Shown: piece after piece, positions 1 to 7,058 of the stretch
Numbering within the stretch: the stretch's first letter is position 1
Layout of the letters: each line of letters opens with the position of its first letter
NCBI GenBank assembly: GCA_023488865.1
Contig: JAMDDG010000101.1
Span: 1-12,939, forward strand
DNA: 12,939 nucleotides
Direction: 5' to 3'
From: Bacteroidota bacterium
GTDB lineage: Bacteria; Bacteroidota; Bacteroidia; Bacteroidales; Prolixibacteraceae
Made by a program: the position numbers and the translations under genes
The notes under the pieces: model-generated
The model's input: only the letters and a program-made list of their open reading frames with translations
What the model was told of the DNA's origin: nothing
Databases searched by the model: none

Positions 1-2
1 TT

Positions 3-10
3 TATCTTTG
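3..10 (+). promoter_or_regulatory. -7 promoter element of tRNA-Leu
   Basis: The sequence TATCTTTG matches the Bacteroidota -7 consensus TAnnTTTG exactly. It lies 26 bases before the tRNA, so the transcript would start near base 15 and carry a short 5' leader. The -33 element would be outside the window. Confidence 0.7.
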
Positions 11-36
11 CACCGCATTGAGAAAAGCGGATCAAC

Positions 37-120
37 GCCCGGGTGGCGGAATTGGTAGACGCGCTGGACTCAAAATCCAGTGATAGCAATATCGTGCGGG
101 TTCGATTCCCGCCCCGGGTA
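37..120 (+). tRNA. tRNA-Leu(CAA)
   Basis: This is an 84-base class II tRNA. The acceptor arm GCCCGGG (37-43) pairs with CCCGGGT (113-119) and leaves A120 as discriminator. The anticodon stem CTGGA/TCCAG encloses the loop CTCAAAA, which gives anticodon CAA and reads UUG leucine codons. A long variable arm and the T arm with GTTCGATTC are present. The 3' CCA is not encoded. tRNA genes are common integration targets, and the sequence directly after this one is repeated about 1 kb downstream. Confidence 0.97.
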
Positions 121-194
121 CTTAAAAACTCCTTAATCGATTGAAGATTAAGGAGTTTTGTTTTAATGGGAAAGATGCGGGAAAGAATAAGGTT
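118..194 (+). repeat. direct repeat copy 1 (tRNA-distal flank)
   Basis: These 77 bases start with the last three tRNA bases (GTA) and contain the terminator. They match 1115-1191 at roughly three quarters of positions, including identical runs such as GTACTTAAAA, CGATTGAAGA and GGGAAAGAAT. This copy keeps an intact hairpin. The two copies bracket the Fic gene. Confidence 0.75.
125..165 (+). terminator. intrinsic terminator after tRNA-Leu, likely bidirectional
   Basis: A perfect 14-bp inverted repeat, AAAACTCCTTAATC (125-138) against its complement (146-159), encloses a 7-base loop and is followed by GTTTTAA. On the minus strand the stem runs into a T tract as well, so it can also stop the Fic transcript, whose stop codon is at 201. 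Confidence 0.88.
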
Positions 195-200
195 CTTGTA

Positions 201-1049
201 TTACTTGTGCTTGGCGGTTGAAGGCTTAATTTTCTTCTTGACTGCCGTTTGAATAGGTTTAGTTTTGCTCTTTTTCACAACCGGCTTTACTCCTTTAAGC
301 TGGTCAATCTCCGATTTCAAGAACTTCCGGTATTGATCATACATGAACTGATAGAAAATAGCAATGTTCTCTTTGTTCCGGGCGCTCTCCAGGGCATTAA
401 CATATTTTATTCGATCCGGCTTAAATACGATTGATAATGGCAAGTTAAACCAGGCTTGAATGTAATTCATCAGAAGGCGTGAAGTCCTTCCGTTCCCGTC
501 TCCAAATGGGTGTATGCTGACAAAATCAAAGTGTACTTTAAAAGCAAGGTTACATTTTTCCTCAAAGGTTTTTACTTTTTTAATTTCGGCGTTTGTTTTT
601 TCGCATAGCTGTTTAACCATTGCAGGCACTTTCTTAAAATCGGGGAAAGTCCTATTTCCTGCTCTGACTGTCCCTGTCCTAAAATCACCTTTTGCAGTAT
701 TGTAGGTGCCTAAAATCGTGTTAACAGTCTCACCCGTGTTCGTCTTCACTTTGGCAGCCATTGATTGGATCAGGGAGGTTGAGAGTGGTTTTTTGTCTTT
801 GGCAACACTCAGGGTAAATTTTAGAGCCTCATAATAATCCAAAACCATTAAATGATCCTGAATAGGCTTACTGGCTGCCGGTTTTCCATATTCCAACAAA
901 TTAACTGACTGCTTTTCGGTTAAGGTCGATCCCTCTATTGCCGTAGAATGGTGGGTAATGGCATAGTAGGTATATTTATCATGGTCGATCATCCCTTTGG
1001 ATAATTTCAGATAAATATCAGCTAATTTATTGATCTCTTGAATTTTCAT
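201..1049 (-). CDS. class II Fic domain protein (AMP-transferase type)
   Basis: This 282-aa protein has the complete Fic active-site motif HPFGDGNGRTSR at residues 180-191: catalytic His180, metal-binding Asp184, and phosphate-binding Asn186, Arg188 and Arg191. Fic enzymes usually transfer AMP from ATP to a hydroxyl of a target protein. An upstream S-TAI-EG motif (residues 35-40) fits the (S/T)xxxE(G/N) inhibitory helix, here N-terminal as in class II Fic proteins, so activity is probably self-restrained. The C-terminal 30 residues are lysine-rich, a possible nucleic-acid-binding or disordered tail. ATG at 1049 is preferred: the longer reading begins with TTG at 1076 and would contain the promoter -7 element. 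The gene stands alone between two direct repeats and looks like accessory cargo. Target and biological role cannot be read from the sequence. Confidence 0.92.
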   Translation of the reverse strand: MKIQEINKLADIYLKLSKGMIDHDKYTYYAITHHSTAIEGSTLTEKQSVNLLEYGKPAASKPIQDHLMVLDYYEALKFTLSVAKDKKPLSTSLIQSMAAKVKTNTGETVNTILGTYNTAKGDFRTGTVRAGNRTFPDFKKVPAMVKQLCEKTNAEIKKVKTFEEKCNLAFKVHFDFVSIHPFGDGNGRTSRLLMNYIQAWFNLPLSIVFKPDRIKYVNALESARNKENIAIFYQFMYDQYRKFLKSEIDQLKGVKPVVKKSKTKPIQTAVKKKIKPSTAKHK

Positions 1050-1053
1050 TTCA

Positions 1054-1088
1054 CAAAGGTAAAAAGTTTTTTTCAATGGGTGAACAAA
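1054..1088 (-). promoter_or_regulatory. promoter of the Fic gene, leaderless layout
   Basis: On the minus strand TTTG (1088-1085) and TACCTTTG (1061-1054) are separated by 23 bases, matching the Bacteroidota TTTG/TAnnTTTG promoter. Only four bases (TGAA) separate the -7 element from the ATG at 1049, so transcription should start at or next to the start codon and give an mRNA with almost no leader. Confidence 0.72.
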
Positions 1089-1114
1089 TTGAAAAAGAAC
1101 GATGTGACTTTGTA

Positions 1115-1191
1115 GTACTTAAAAGCCACTTAACCGATTGAAGAATTAGGAATTTTGCTTTTAGTAGGAAAGACAGGGAAAGAATGACGTT
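1115..1191 (+). repeat. direct repeat copy 2, decayed terminator
   Basis: This is the partner of 118-194, offset by 997 bases. It again starts GTACTTAAAA but carries substitutions that break the long hairpin of copy 1, so it looks like the older or unselected copy. It marks a probable junction between the Fic segment and the phage-like element and is a candidate attachment-site relic. Confidence 0.75.
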
Positions 1192-1223
1192 GCAGGGTCT
1201 TATTTCTCCGCCCTTATCATATC

Positions 1224-1251
1224 AAAAAAAGCCACCCCGAAGGATGGCTTT
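1224..1251 (-). terminator. intrinsic terminator of the leftward tail operon
   Basis: On the minus strand AAAGCCATCC, the loop TTCG and GGGTGGCTTT form a 10-bp stem with one G-U pair and a UUCG tetraloop, continuing into a run of T. It lies 26 bases after the stop codon at 1278 and closes the leftward gene string. Confidence 0.9.
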
Positions 1252-1277
1252 CAACCAAAAAATGAACAAAACAAAAC

Positions 1278-2018
1278 TCAATATAAAATATCTTCACGTT
1301 TAGTCTCAGCATATAAAAACCTTTCCCCGGAGTGGAACCGGTTGAACGGTGGCCGTCTAAACATTTTTCTATCCGGATGCAGTGGCCGATCGGATCCTTT
1401 CTGATTCTCAACAGAAAATGCAAGGGATTGGCCAACGCCCTGCCATAGACCACCCTCTTTTTTGATGATCTTCAGCTCGATGAGATCGTTCAAAGCTTCA
1501 CAGAATTTTTCAACAGCCAGGACAGCTTCATTTTGATTCTCATTTTCAGTGAATGAGACTGTGTATTCTTCAAGCGCTTTCTTAAAGTCGTCCGATAATG
1601 CATGAGAGGTATCCTCAAAATCGAACAACCGGGATATTGGAAAAACAAAATGTGTTTCCCGGATCAGGTTAACCAGTTCGATAATTTCCTTATGAACTTC
1701 GACAATCAACGATATTTCTTTCGGAATTTCTACAGCATCGATTTCAATCAGTTTTTCAACACTAAGCCCTGGAAACTTTAGTTCTGCTGCAGCGATATGC
1801 GTTCTCTTTAAAAATAGCTCAAAATCTGCACTTTTCATTTTTAAAACGTTCAGAAGATCTTCAAGAGAAATCAAATTAACTTGAAGAATATCTTCGTAAC
1901 CAAATCGAATTTGTTGGAGCTTTTCAGCTAAATCAGTGTAAAGTTTATTGATTCTTTGACGGTTAACCAAATCAGGTTGTCCAATCATTTTTGGGGTAAA
2001 GTCGTTAAAATTTTCCAT
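1278..2018 (-). CDS. hypothetical protein (246 aa), last gene of the tail operon
   Basis: I do not recognise this protein. It is acidic and mostly helical in appearance through residue 190, with Leu- and Glu-rich stretches. It ends in a basic, aromatic tail (about 205-240) rich in Arg, Pro and Phe. No signal peptide or membrane segment is evident. It starts with ATG 24 bases after the stop of the preceding 137-aa gene and is followed directly by a strong terminator, so it is the final gene of the operon that carries the tape measure gene. Its position suggests a phage-tail-related or accessory role, but nothing in the sequence proves it. Confidence 0.75.
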   Translation of the reverse strand: MENFNDFTPKMIGQPDLVNRQRINKLYTDLAEKLQQIRFGYEDILQVNLISLEDLLNVLKMKSADFELFLKRTHIAAAELKFPGLSVEKLIEIDAVEIPKEISLIVEVHKEIIELVNLIRETHFVFPISRLFDFEDTSHALSDDFKKALEEYTVSFTENENQNEAVLAVEKFCEALNDLIELKIIKKEGGLWQGVGQSLAFSVENQKGSDRPLHPDRKMFRRPPFNRFHSGERFLYAETKREDILY

Positions 2019-2042
2019 TTTGATAAATTTTTTAAGTGAATA

Positions 2043-2456
2043 TTAATTGGTGTGAATATTTATTTTGTTCAATTCGTCAAATGTGTCCTGAAGCTGGATC
2101 ATAACGGCAACATTGGTCAACATATCCTTCAATTCGGTGTACACCTTCGATATTTCAGGGTTCTGGCCTAGAAAATTGGAGGTAACCGGCACTTCCTTGC
2201 AAGTATAAAACAATGATTTTAACATGGCCATTCCAATTTCGTCTGGAAGTCGAATGTTTTTCTTGCCCGCAATCTGGCCAGATAACAGGACCAGGCATTT
2301 ATTGTAAAAACTTCCCGGGACATAATCACTGAATTTATTACTAAGCAGCTGATCAAGCTTGATGAAAAGCCTTGAAAATGAAGCACCATAGCTTTGATCA
2401 ACATGATCACGCCATTGTGGATAAGATCCTGATGTTTTCACTTTTGACTGCTTCAT
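2043..2456 (-). CDS. hypothetical protein (137 aa)
   Basis: The protein is soluble-looking, without signal peptide, and has an amphipathic helical character (for example SRLFIKLDQLL near residue 30). It matches no family I can name. Its ATG overlaps the stop of the upstream DUF2158-like gene as ATGA, a 4-base overlap that implies translational coupling. It belongs to the leftward operon downstream of the tape measure gene. It could be a small virion, assembly or host-takeover protein, which is inference from position only. Confidence 0.75.
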   Translation of the reverse strand: MKQSKVKTSGSYPQWRDHVDQSYGASFSRLFIKLDQLLSNKFSDYVPGSFYNKCLVLLSGQIAGKKNIRLPDEIGMAMLKSLFYTCKEVPVTSNFLGQNPEISKVYTELKDMLTNVAVMIQLQDTFDELNKINIHTN

Positions 2457-2683
2457 TGCATCAGTGTTTTATCTAAAAAACTCGACGACTCAATGCCTTT
2501 GTTCGCTTTAACCCACGAACAGAAGTAGTCATATTCTTGCTCAAAAAGCTCAAATCCTGTTACTGTCATCGGACATTTTTTACTTTCGTCACTCTTCAAA
2601 TAAACGACAGCCCCGATCTGAAAACGCAACTTTTTCTTAAATTTTCTGGCCCATTCCAGGCTGTCTTCGTCAATCTCTTCCAT
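2453..2683 (-). CDS. DUF2158 (YodC)-like small protein
   Basis: This 76-aa protein carries the pattern of DUF2158: a beta-strand start with IGAVVYLKSDESKKCPMTV (residues 22-40), then a YFCSWV segment (about 53-58), and a hydrophobic end FLDKTL. Family members have IGDVVxLKSGGPxMTV followed by a CxWF strand. The function of the family is unclear; members are small beta-barrel-like proteins frequent in phages and islands. The stop overlaps the ATG of the next gene by four bases. A 90-base gap with no clear promoter separates it from the putative 38-aa gene, so it is probably co-transcribed with the tape measure gene. Confidence 0.65.
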   Translation of the reverse strand: MEEIDEDSLEWARKFKKKLRFQIGAVVYLKSDESKKCPMTVTGFELFEQEYDYFCSWVKANKGIESSSFLDKTLMQ

Positions 2684-2773
2684 ATCTTTTAAATTTAATT
2701 GGTCATCCAGTTTATTCGTCCAGTCTATTATTGATTAAAACACTGTATATCAATCACAAAAACCCCATTTTTT
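2684..2773. other. short gap without recognisable gene or promoter
   Basis: This 90-base AT-rich gap separates the putative 38-aa gene from the DUF2158-like gene. I see no clear TAnnTTTG element on the minus strand and no strong hairpin. The genes on both sides face left and are probably on one transcript. Confidence 0.5.
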
Positions 2774-2890
2774 TTAAAATAATTTCAAAAAACAGGTATT
2801 AAAGCCTTTGAGAAACCGAACTCGCCCTATCAACGCAGCGGACAAAACAGCAGGAAATGCAGGATATATGACAGCAACGATTCTTCTCAT
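2774..2890 (-). CDS. possible small membrane peptide (38 aa) coupled to the tape measure gene
   Basis: The ATG overlaps the TGA stop of the tape measure gene as ATGA, and the frame stays open for 38 codons. The peptide starts MRRIVAVIYPAFPAVLSAAL. It has one hydrophobic stretch (about residues 4-22) followed by basic residues (GRVRFLK), so a single-span membrane topology is plausible. The 4-base overlap is the same coupling seen at three other junctions in this window. A holin-like or toxic peptide is possible but unproven. The frame may be open by chance. Confidence 0.4.
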   Translation of the reverse strand: MRRIVAVIYPAFPAVLSAALIGRVRFLKGFNTCFLKLF

Positions 2891-5229
2891 CTTAAGACTT
2901 TTTTCTTAAACTCTGCTATATCATCCAATGATTCACTGATACCATTGGTGCCGTATTTGTTTACTGTGGCCCTAATCCCCTTTTCTAAGTTCCGGTTCAG
3001 GCGATCAACCGCCTTTAGCAGTTCATCGCCAGAATCCCTTGATTTGCTTCCTGGCAGACTGCCCGATGGAACTGCGACCGATGAAAAAGAAGGGGACGCA
3101 TCGGCGTATCCACCCAAAGACCGAACGTTCATTAGAACAGATTCCAAACTAGGCTGCAGCCGAAGGGTAGAAAGCCTTTGGTTGCTCCGGGCTGATTCAA
3201 TCGATGCGATCCAGGGTTGCAACGATGGATTGTTTACCCCTTCCTGAGGGATGACATACTCACCCTTGTGCACAATGCCGGCAGGTTCATACTTTCCGCC
3301 CGGTTCTGTGAAACCGCCTTCGGCTTTGCCTTTTCCGCCGTTTAGAATTAATGCCTTAGCAGTTCCAAAGGCGGCTTTCATTAAAACAATTTTAGCAGCT
3401 GCCGTTGCAATTCCGAGAAAACCTTTAGAGGCAATATCCTTAATTAAAGCTTCGGACATGCTCATGAGAAGAATTTTTTCAAGAGCATCCAGGGCCATTA
3501 CCAGGGTATTGCGCAAAAATTGACCAAAATCCTGCTCCTGGCTCATTAAAGTATCGGCAAAAGAATCTCCAATAGAAGAAGCAAGATCCACGTATGACTG
3601 TGCCTGCCTTTGATTGGTGGCATCCGTCTCCTTCTGGATCCTATTGTGTTCTGAGATAAGCTCATCTCCCAGTTTGATAATTGCATCGACAGATTCGCTA
3701 CTCATCTCTTCCTGGGCGGTGGTAAAGCTTTCCATTGATTTATTAGCTTCCTCCTGTATTTTTATTCTGGCATCTGCGATCTGAAGTTCAATTTCAGTAG
3801 TGTCCTGCTTTTGCAGAATTAACAGTTGTTTCTGCGCTTCCAGATGGGCCAGTGAAGCAATTTCCATTCTGGCCTCGTACTGTTTTTTTGTTATTTCTTC
3901 TTTCAAATACGCCTCTTTGATGATCAGGAGTCGCTCCTCATAAGCATCTTTCAGTTCGTTCATGGCAGCACCTCTGGGCTCTTTCTCTTTAGTATTATTT
4001 GTGGTATCACCAGATTTGGAACCTGGTAACTGGGTTTTAATTTTATTTAAGCTGACAAAATGATCTTTCACGGCTTTTTGTTCCTCTGTCATAAGATAAA
4101 GACGTCTTTCCATTTGTGTTTTCGCCTCACCAGTTTGATCATTAAGGGAGGCTTTTGTATTGGCGATTGATTGATCCATTGATTGATTGTAAAGATTAAT
4201 AGCACGGCTGTGAGCTTCAGCCTGACTAACTCCATTTTTTACCAGGCTCTTTGTCATTACATCAATTTCCATCAAAGCATTGTTCATTCCTTCAGTGACT
4301 GATTTATCTCTCACAGCCTCTTTTATTGCCTGAATGGTTCTTAGATTGTCTGACATCACGTTAATGAATGAGGTCATCCATCCGATGACAGAAACCATTA
4401 CCCCACTGGTTTTTGATCCCATACTATTTAACAGACCATCCCAGGCATCACCCAAATTTGAAATTTTTCCTCCAAGTGTTTCTGAGATTGCAGCCATAGA
4501 TCCGGCAACTCCCTTCATTGCACCAAGACCGGTGATGTAATTTTTGATTGCTTCAGCATTATTGTTAACGACCGTTGTTTGCTCTTTAAAGGTAAAAGTT
4601 ACTAAGTCACCGGATTTCTTCGCCTTGATCCCAAATTCTTTTAACCGCTCAAATTCACCAGTGACGGCATCCGCAACAGCTTCACTAAGTTGATCGAACC
4701 CTTTCCCTACACTTGAAGCAAGATCTCCATACTTCACCATTTCTTCACGGGAAGGTTTTAACCCGTAGTTTGTCAGTTTAACAAAGGATCCGGTCAATTC
4801 ATTGAGTTGAAAGGGAGTTTGTGCTGCAAAATTTTGAAGCATCTGCATCTCTTGTCTGGCTTTTTTATTGCTTCCAAGCGAATTCGTTAGTACTGCCTCA
4901 TATTTTTCGAACTCTTTTCGAACCTGGATAATATTTACAAAGAGGTTCTTAATACCTGAAACAAATGCCGCAATACCAATAGCAGGGAGTAAATTTTTCA
5001 GATCAAAAAAAGATTTTTTAGTTTGACCTATGGCTTCATTATGTTCTGACAAAATCGACTTCAAGGCCTTTATTTTGGATGCAGCAGTAATATATTCTTT
5101 GCTTCCAATAGTCATACGAGCCTGTTCATTTACAAGTTGATTCATTGCTGTCTTGATGCTTTTTACATCATTGCTAACCTGTTGCCCATTGAGGTAAAGG
5201 TTAATCCGCCGGTCGTAACTTTGTGCCAT
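2887..5229 (-). CDS. phage tail tape measure protein
   Basis: This 780-aa protein has the layout of a phage tail tape measure protein, which sets tail-tube length during assembly. Residues 1-75 are helical with a coiled-coil flavour. Residues 105-205 hold the N-terminal tape measure domain, including FEKYEAVLTNSLG, FAAQTPFQLNEL and GEFERLKEFGI. A long charged helical rod spans about 420-545. A hydrophobic segment rich in Ala and Ile lies around 600-630. Near 637-662 is a GGF/PGGKYEPAGIVHKGEYVIP stretch common near the C terminus of tape measure proteins. By the usual rule of about 0.15 nm per residue it would specify a tail near 117 nm. It is the only clearly structural phage gene here. Upstream lies a 143-aa unknown gene 35 bases away. 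Confidence 0.9.
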   Translation of the reverse strand: MAQSYDRRINLYLNGQQVSNDVKSIKTAMNQLVNEQARMTIGSKEYITAASKIKALKSILSEHNEAIGQTKKSFFDLKNLLPAIGIAAFVSGIKNLFVNIIQVRKEFEKYEAVLTNSLGSNKKARQEMQMLQNFAAQTPFQLNELTGSFVKLTNYGLKPSREEMVKYGDLASSVGKGFDQLSEAVADAVTGEFERLKEFGIKAKKSGDLVTFTFKEQTTVVNNNAEAIKNYITGLGAMKGVAGSMAAISETLGGKISNLGDAWDGLLNSMGSKTSGVMVSVIGWMTSFINVMSDNLRTIQAIKEAVRDKSVTEGMNNALMEIDVMTKSLVKNGVSQAEAHSRAINLYNQSMDQSIANTKASLNDQTGEAKTQMERRLYLMTEEQKAVKDHFVSLNKIKTQLPGSKSGDTTNNTKEKEPRGAAMNELKDAYEERLLIIKEAYLKEEITKKQYEARMEIASLAHLEAQKQLLILQKQDTTEIELQIADARIKIQEEANKSMESFTTAQEEMSSESVDAIIKLGDELISEHNRIQKETDATNQRQAQSYVDLASSIGDSFADTLMSQEQDFGQFLRNTLVMALDALEKILLMSMSEALIKDIASKGFLGIATAAAKIVLMKAAFGTAKALILNGGKGKAEGGFTEPGGKYEPAGIVHKGEYVIPQEGVNNPSLQPWIASIESARSNQRLSTLRLQPSLESVLMNVRSLGGYADASPSFSSVAVPSGSLPGSKSRDSGDELLKAVDRLNRNLEKGIRATVNKYGTNGISESLDDIAEFKKKVLR

Positions 5230-5264
5230 GGCTGTTTTGTTTTAATTCACTGAATATTTGAAGT

Positions 5265-5696
5265 TTATTTTGAAAGAACACCCTTCTCCTGCAGCAGATA
5301 TTTCTGCACATTTTCGGCAACTGCGGAAGGAGTATCTTTGCCAACAACAAAAGAGAAAAATTCACCGGCATTCAAGTTTTTTACAGCTTGGATTTCCTTT
5401 GCAGATCCAGCCATAACGATGACCCTTGTATCAAAGTTCTGGCTGCCATGTAGTTTTTTCAGATTTTCGCTAAACTGTTCACTTTTTACGATAACCGTGT
5501 TAAGCTCCGAAATTTCTGAGATTTCGTGATTCATCTCGCTCCATGCGGTTTCTTCTGTCGCGGAACCCGGTTCAACATTCTGGGAAAATCTGTAGGTACC
5601 TATTTCAAAAATAGTAGCCGCCGTTTTTGCCGCGATCTTTTGTGCAACTGAATTGATGCTCGTGGGTGTTCCAATAACTGAAATTAGAGTTCTCAT
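5265..5696 (-). CDS. hypothetical protein (143 aa) upstream of the tape measure gene
   Basis: I do not recognise a family. The sequence alternates hydrophobic strands (RTLISVIGTP at the start, TRVIVMAGS near residue 90, FFSFVVGKD near 114) with helices, which suggests a small alpha/beta fold. No signal peptide is present. Its ATG overlaps the stop of the RHH-like gene by four bases (ATGA), and the tape measure gene starts 35 bases after its stop, so the three form one unit. Tail assembly chaperones often sit just before tape measure genes, but I see no sequence feature that identifies it as one. Confidence 0.75.
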   Translation of the reverse strand: MRTLISVIGTPTSINSVAQKIAAKTAATIFEIGTYRFSQNVEPGSATEETAWSEMNHEISEISELNTVIVKSEQFSENLKKLHGSQNFDTRVIVMAGSAKEIQAVKNLNAGEFFSFVVGKDTPSAVAENVQKYLLQEKGVLSK

Positions 5697-5866
5697 TTTT
5701 GTGAATTTTTTAATTGATTATCCTGGGATCTATTAATTTGCTCTTGAACAATATTTCTTAAGAATTTTGACCGGCTAATTTTTGCAGCTTTAACTGCTCG
5801 CAATAGATTATAATATGCCGGTCTTTCCAATCTAAATGAAATGTGTATAAATGGCCGTTCTTTCAT
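5693..5866 (-). CDS. ribbon-helix-helix-like DNA-binding protein (57 aa)
   Basis: From the ATG at 5866 the protein is 57 aa. It has a short beta-strand-like start (PFIHISFRLER), then two helices (AYYNLLRAVKAAK and SRSKFLRNIVQEQI), the layout of RHH/CopG-type regulators. Earlier in-frame starts exist at 5893 (ATG) and 5932 (GTG); they add a Cys/Lys-rich leader that does not belong to the fold, so I prefer 5866. It is first in the string with the 143-aa and tape measure genes and follows a terminator, so it may regulate that string. No clear -7 element is visible upstream. Confidence 0.62.
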   Translation of the reverse strand: MKERPFIHISFRLERPAYYNLLRAVKAAKISRSKFLRNIVQEQINRSQDNQLKNSQK

Positions 5867-5962
5867 TGCATTAATTTTCCAGTAAAGGTGCATTTTGGAG
5901 GCCCGTTTGCAAAGGACATTTTTTGAACACACCTAAAGTGTTGATAATATGGAGTTAATGAA

Positions 5963-5986
5963 AAAAGGCGAAAAAATCCGCCTTTT
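5963..5986 (-). terminator. intrinsic terminator between the two leftward gene strings
   Basis: AAAAGGCG (5963-5970) and CGCCTTTT (5979-5986) form a perfect 8-bp stem with an 8-base loop. On the minus strand the stem ends in a run of six T. It follows the gene ending at 6050 and separates the replication/paralog string from the tape measure string. It is nearly symmetric and could act both ways. Confidence 0.85.
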
Positions 5987-6049
5987 AGTCGTTCAAATAG
6001 GTGATTGCTTTAGCGTGGGACGCTTGGTTAATTTTTCAAATTTAATAGA

Positions 6050-6433
6050 TTACATGGATCCTCCATGAGCTATGTAATTTTGTTTTGGCTGTCTATCAAA
6101 TTCGTCATATTCCGGATTAACCCTAAGGGAGTTAAAAATAGCTTTTATGTAATCTATTCGATTAAAATTACTCAATACTTCAAACGCAAAATCAACTTTA
6201 TCAGTTCCTTCCAGATGAGCCATTTTCCAACGGTATATGCTGACAATAAAGTCACTTATACTGCTTAAGATTTTAATAGTGTCGTCTATGCCAAAATCGT
6301 CAAAATCCTTATCAGTATGTTTCTCTTCCAAATCTGTTCCACGGGTTTGTAGACTGTTTATTGTTTCTATGGCCTCTTCAGTTAGCCTTATACAGTTCAG
6401 ATCCATTATTGAACTTTCTTTGTCTTTTTCCAT
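6050..6433 (-). CDS. acidic protein (127 aa), third member of a tandem paralog family
   Basis: The function is unknown. Residues 11-30 (LNCIRLTEEAIETINSLQ) resemble the start of the two genes just upstream, VDGICINDAVIERLKDYQ and LEGVRINKHVIDQLKEYQ, so the three appear to be diverged tandem duplicates. This copy is longer, with an extra acidic loop (HTDKDFDDFGIDD, about 39-51) and a C-terminal extension ending AHGGSM. A second in-frame ATG at residue 10 would give a start matching the other two more closely. It is the last gene before the terminator at 5963-5986. Confidence 0.72.
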   Translation of the reverse strand: MEKDKESSIMDLNCIRLTEEAIETINSLQTRGTDLEEKHTDKDFDDFGIDDTIKILSSISDFIVSIYRWKMAHLEGTDKVDFAFEVLSNFNRIDYIKAIFNSLRVNPEYDEFDRQPKQNYIAHGGSM

Positions 6434-6464
6434 AATTTTTAATTCTAATTAATGTTTGTAAATT

Positions 6465-6716
6465 TTAGCTAAATGATTCTAAGCGTTGAGAAACAAGAGA
6501 CAGCTTGCAAATTAGATCACTTGATTTGTCCCTATCTACAGGTTCAAACTCCCAATATTTAGCACCCAAAAAGATAATGGCTTCAGCAATGAACCAGAGA
6601 TCTCTCGACAGTCCGTTTTCTCCGATTTGATCCTTTTGATAATCTTTTAGTCGTTCAATTACTGCATCATTAATGCAAATGCCATCAACTTCAGTACCAT
6701 TAATGTTTGTTTTCAT
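6465..6716 (-). CDS. small acidic protein (83 aa), tandem paralog 2
   Basis: This small soluble protein has no family I can name. The front half has the pattern G-x-x-IN-x-x-VI-x-x-LK-x-YQ, shared with the gene at 6793-7038. The back half is helical with a hydrophobic face (FIAEAIIFLGAKYW) and ends LSLVSQRLESFS. The two proteins are nearly the same length. The leader 22 bases before the ATG holds a hairpin with a CGGAT loop that has a counterpart before the neighbouring paralog, so the duplicated unit included its leader. It is co-directional with the primase string upstream. Confidence 0.75.
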   Translation of the reverse strand: MKTNINGTEVDGICINDAVIERLKDYQKDQIGENGLSRDLWFIAEAIIFLGAKYWEFEPVDRDKSSDLICKLSLVSQRLESFS

Positions 6717-6738
6717 ATAAGTTTTGTTTTGCTTGTTG

Positions 6739-6753
6739 TCGGGATCCGCCCGA
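6739..6753 (-). promoter_or_regulatory. leader hairpin with CGGAT loop before paralog 2
   Basis: On the minus strand TCGGG-CGGAT-CCCGA forms a perfect 5-bp stem with a 5-base loop, 22 bases before the ATG at 6716. The corresponding element before paralog 1 (7059-7073) has a different stem but almost the same loop. It may be an RNA element that presents GGA in a loop to control translation. Confidence 0.45.
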
Positions 6754-6792
6754 TACAGGTTTGATAAAATATTAGTCTAATGGTGTATTACT

Positions 6793-7038
6793 TCAGTACA
6801 ATTCCCGGATATGCTTTGCAACTTCAGAGAGGTTCCATAAATGGGATAGCAAACAATCATGATCTTCATCTTTTATTTCAGGATAGAGTTCCAATAGAAA
6901 TAGAATTGCCAAATTGATCGTTTCTACATCCAGTACATCATTATCTCTGGCTTGAGATTGATATTCCTTTAGTTGGTCAATTACGTGTTTATTTATCCGA
7001 ACTCCTTCTAAAACGATTTCTGTAAAATTGTCTTCCAT
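6793..7038 (-). CDS. small acidic protein (81 aa), tandem paralog 1
   Basis: The family is unknown. The pattern LEGVRINKHVIDQLKEYQ (residues 10-27) aligns with the two following genes. The rest is acidic and helical, with a hydrophobic segment NLAILFLLELYP and a C-terminal helix LWNLSEVAKHIREL. Small acidic phage proteins often bind host or phage DNA-binding proteins, but no target can be named here. The leader contains a hairpin with loop CGGAA 20 bases before the ATG. It follows the 84-aa gene by 42 bases. Confidence 0.75.
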   Translation of the reverse strand: MEDNFTEIVLEGVRINKHVIDQLKEYQSQARDNDVLDVETINLAILFLLELYPEIKDEDHDCLLSHLWNLSEVAKHIRELY

Positions 7039-7058
7039 TTTGTTTGTTTTATAAGTTG

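Noticed and set aside
1050..1076. Longer Fic protein starting at 1076.
   Set aside because: The codon is TTG, and a complete -7 promoter element lies inside the extension. ATG 1049 fits better.
1217..1453. Second minus-strand open frame at the end of the 246-aa gene.
   Set aside because: It overlaps the larger gene in another frame and runs through the operon terminator.
6053..6067. Small palindrome CATGGA-TCC-TCCATG.
   Set aside because: It lies in the coding end of the gene at 6050-6433 (codons for HGGSM) and has no T tract. The real terminator is at 5963-5986.
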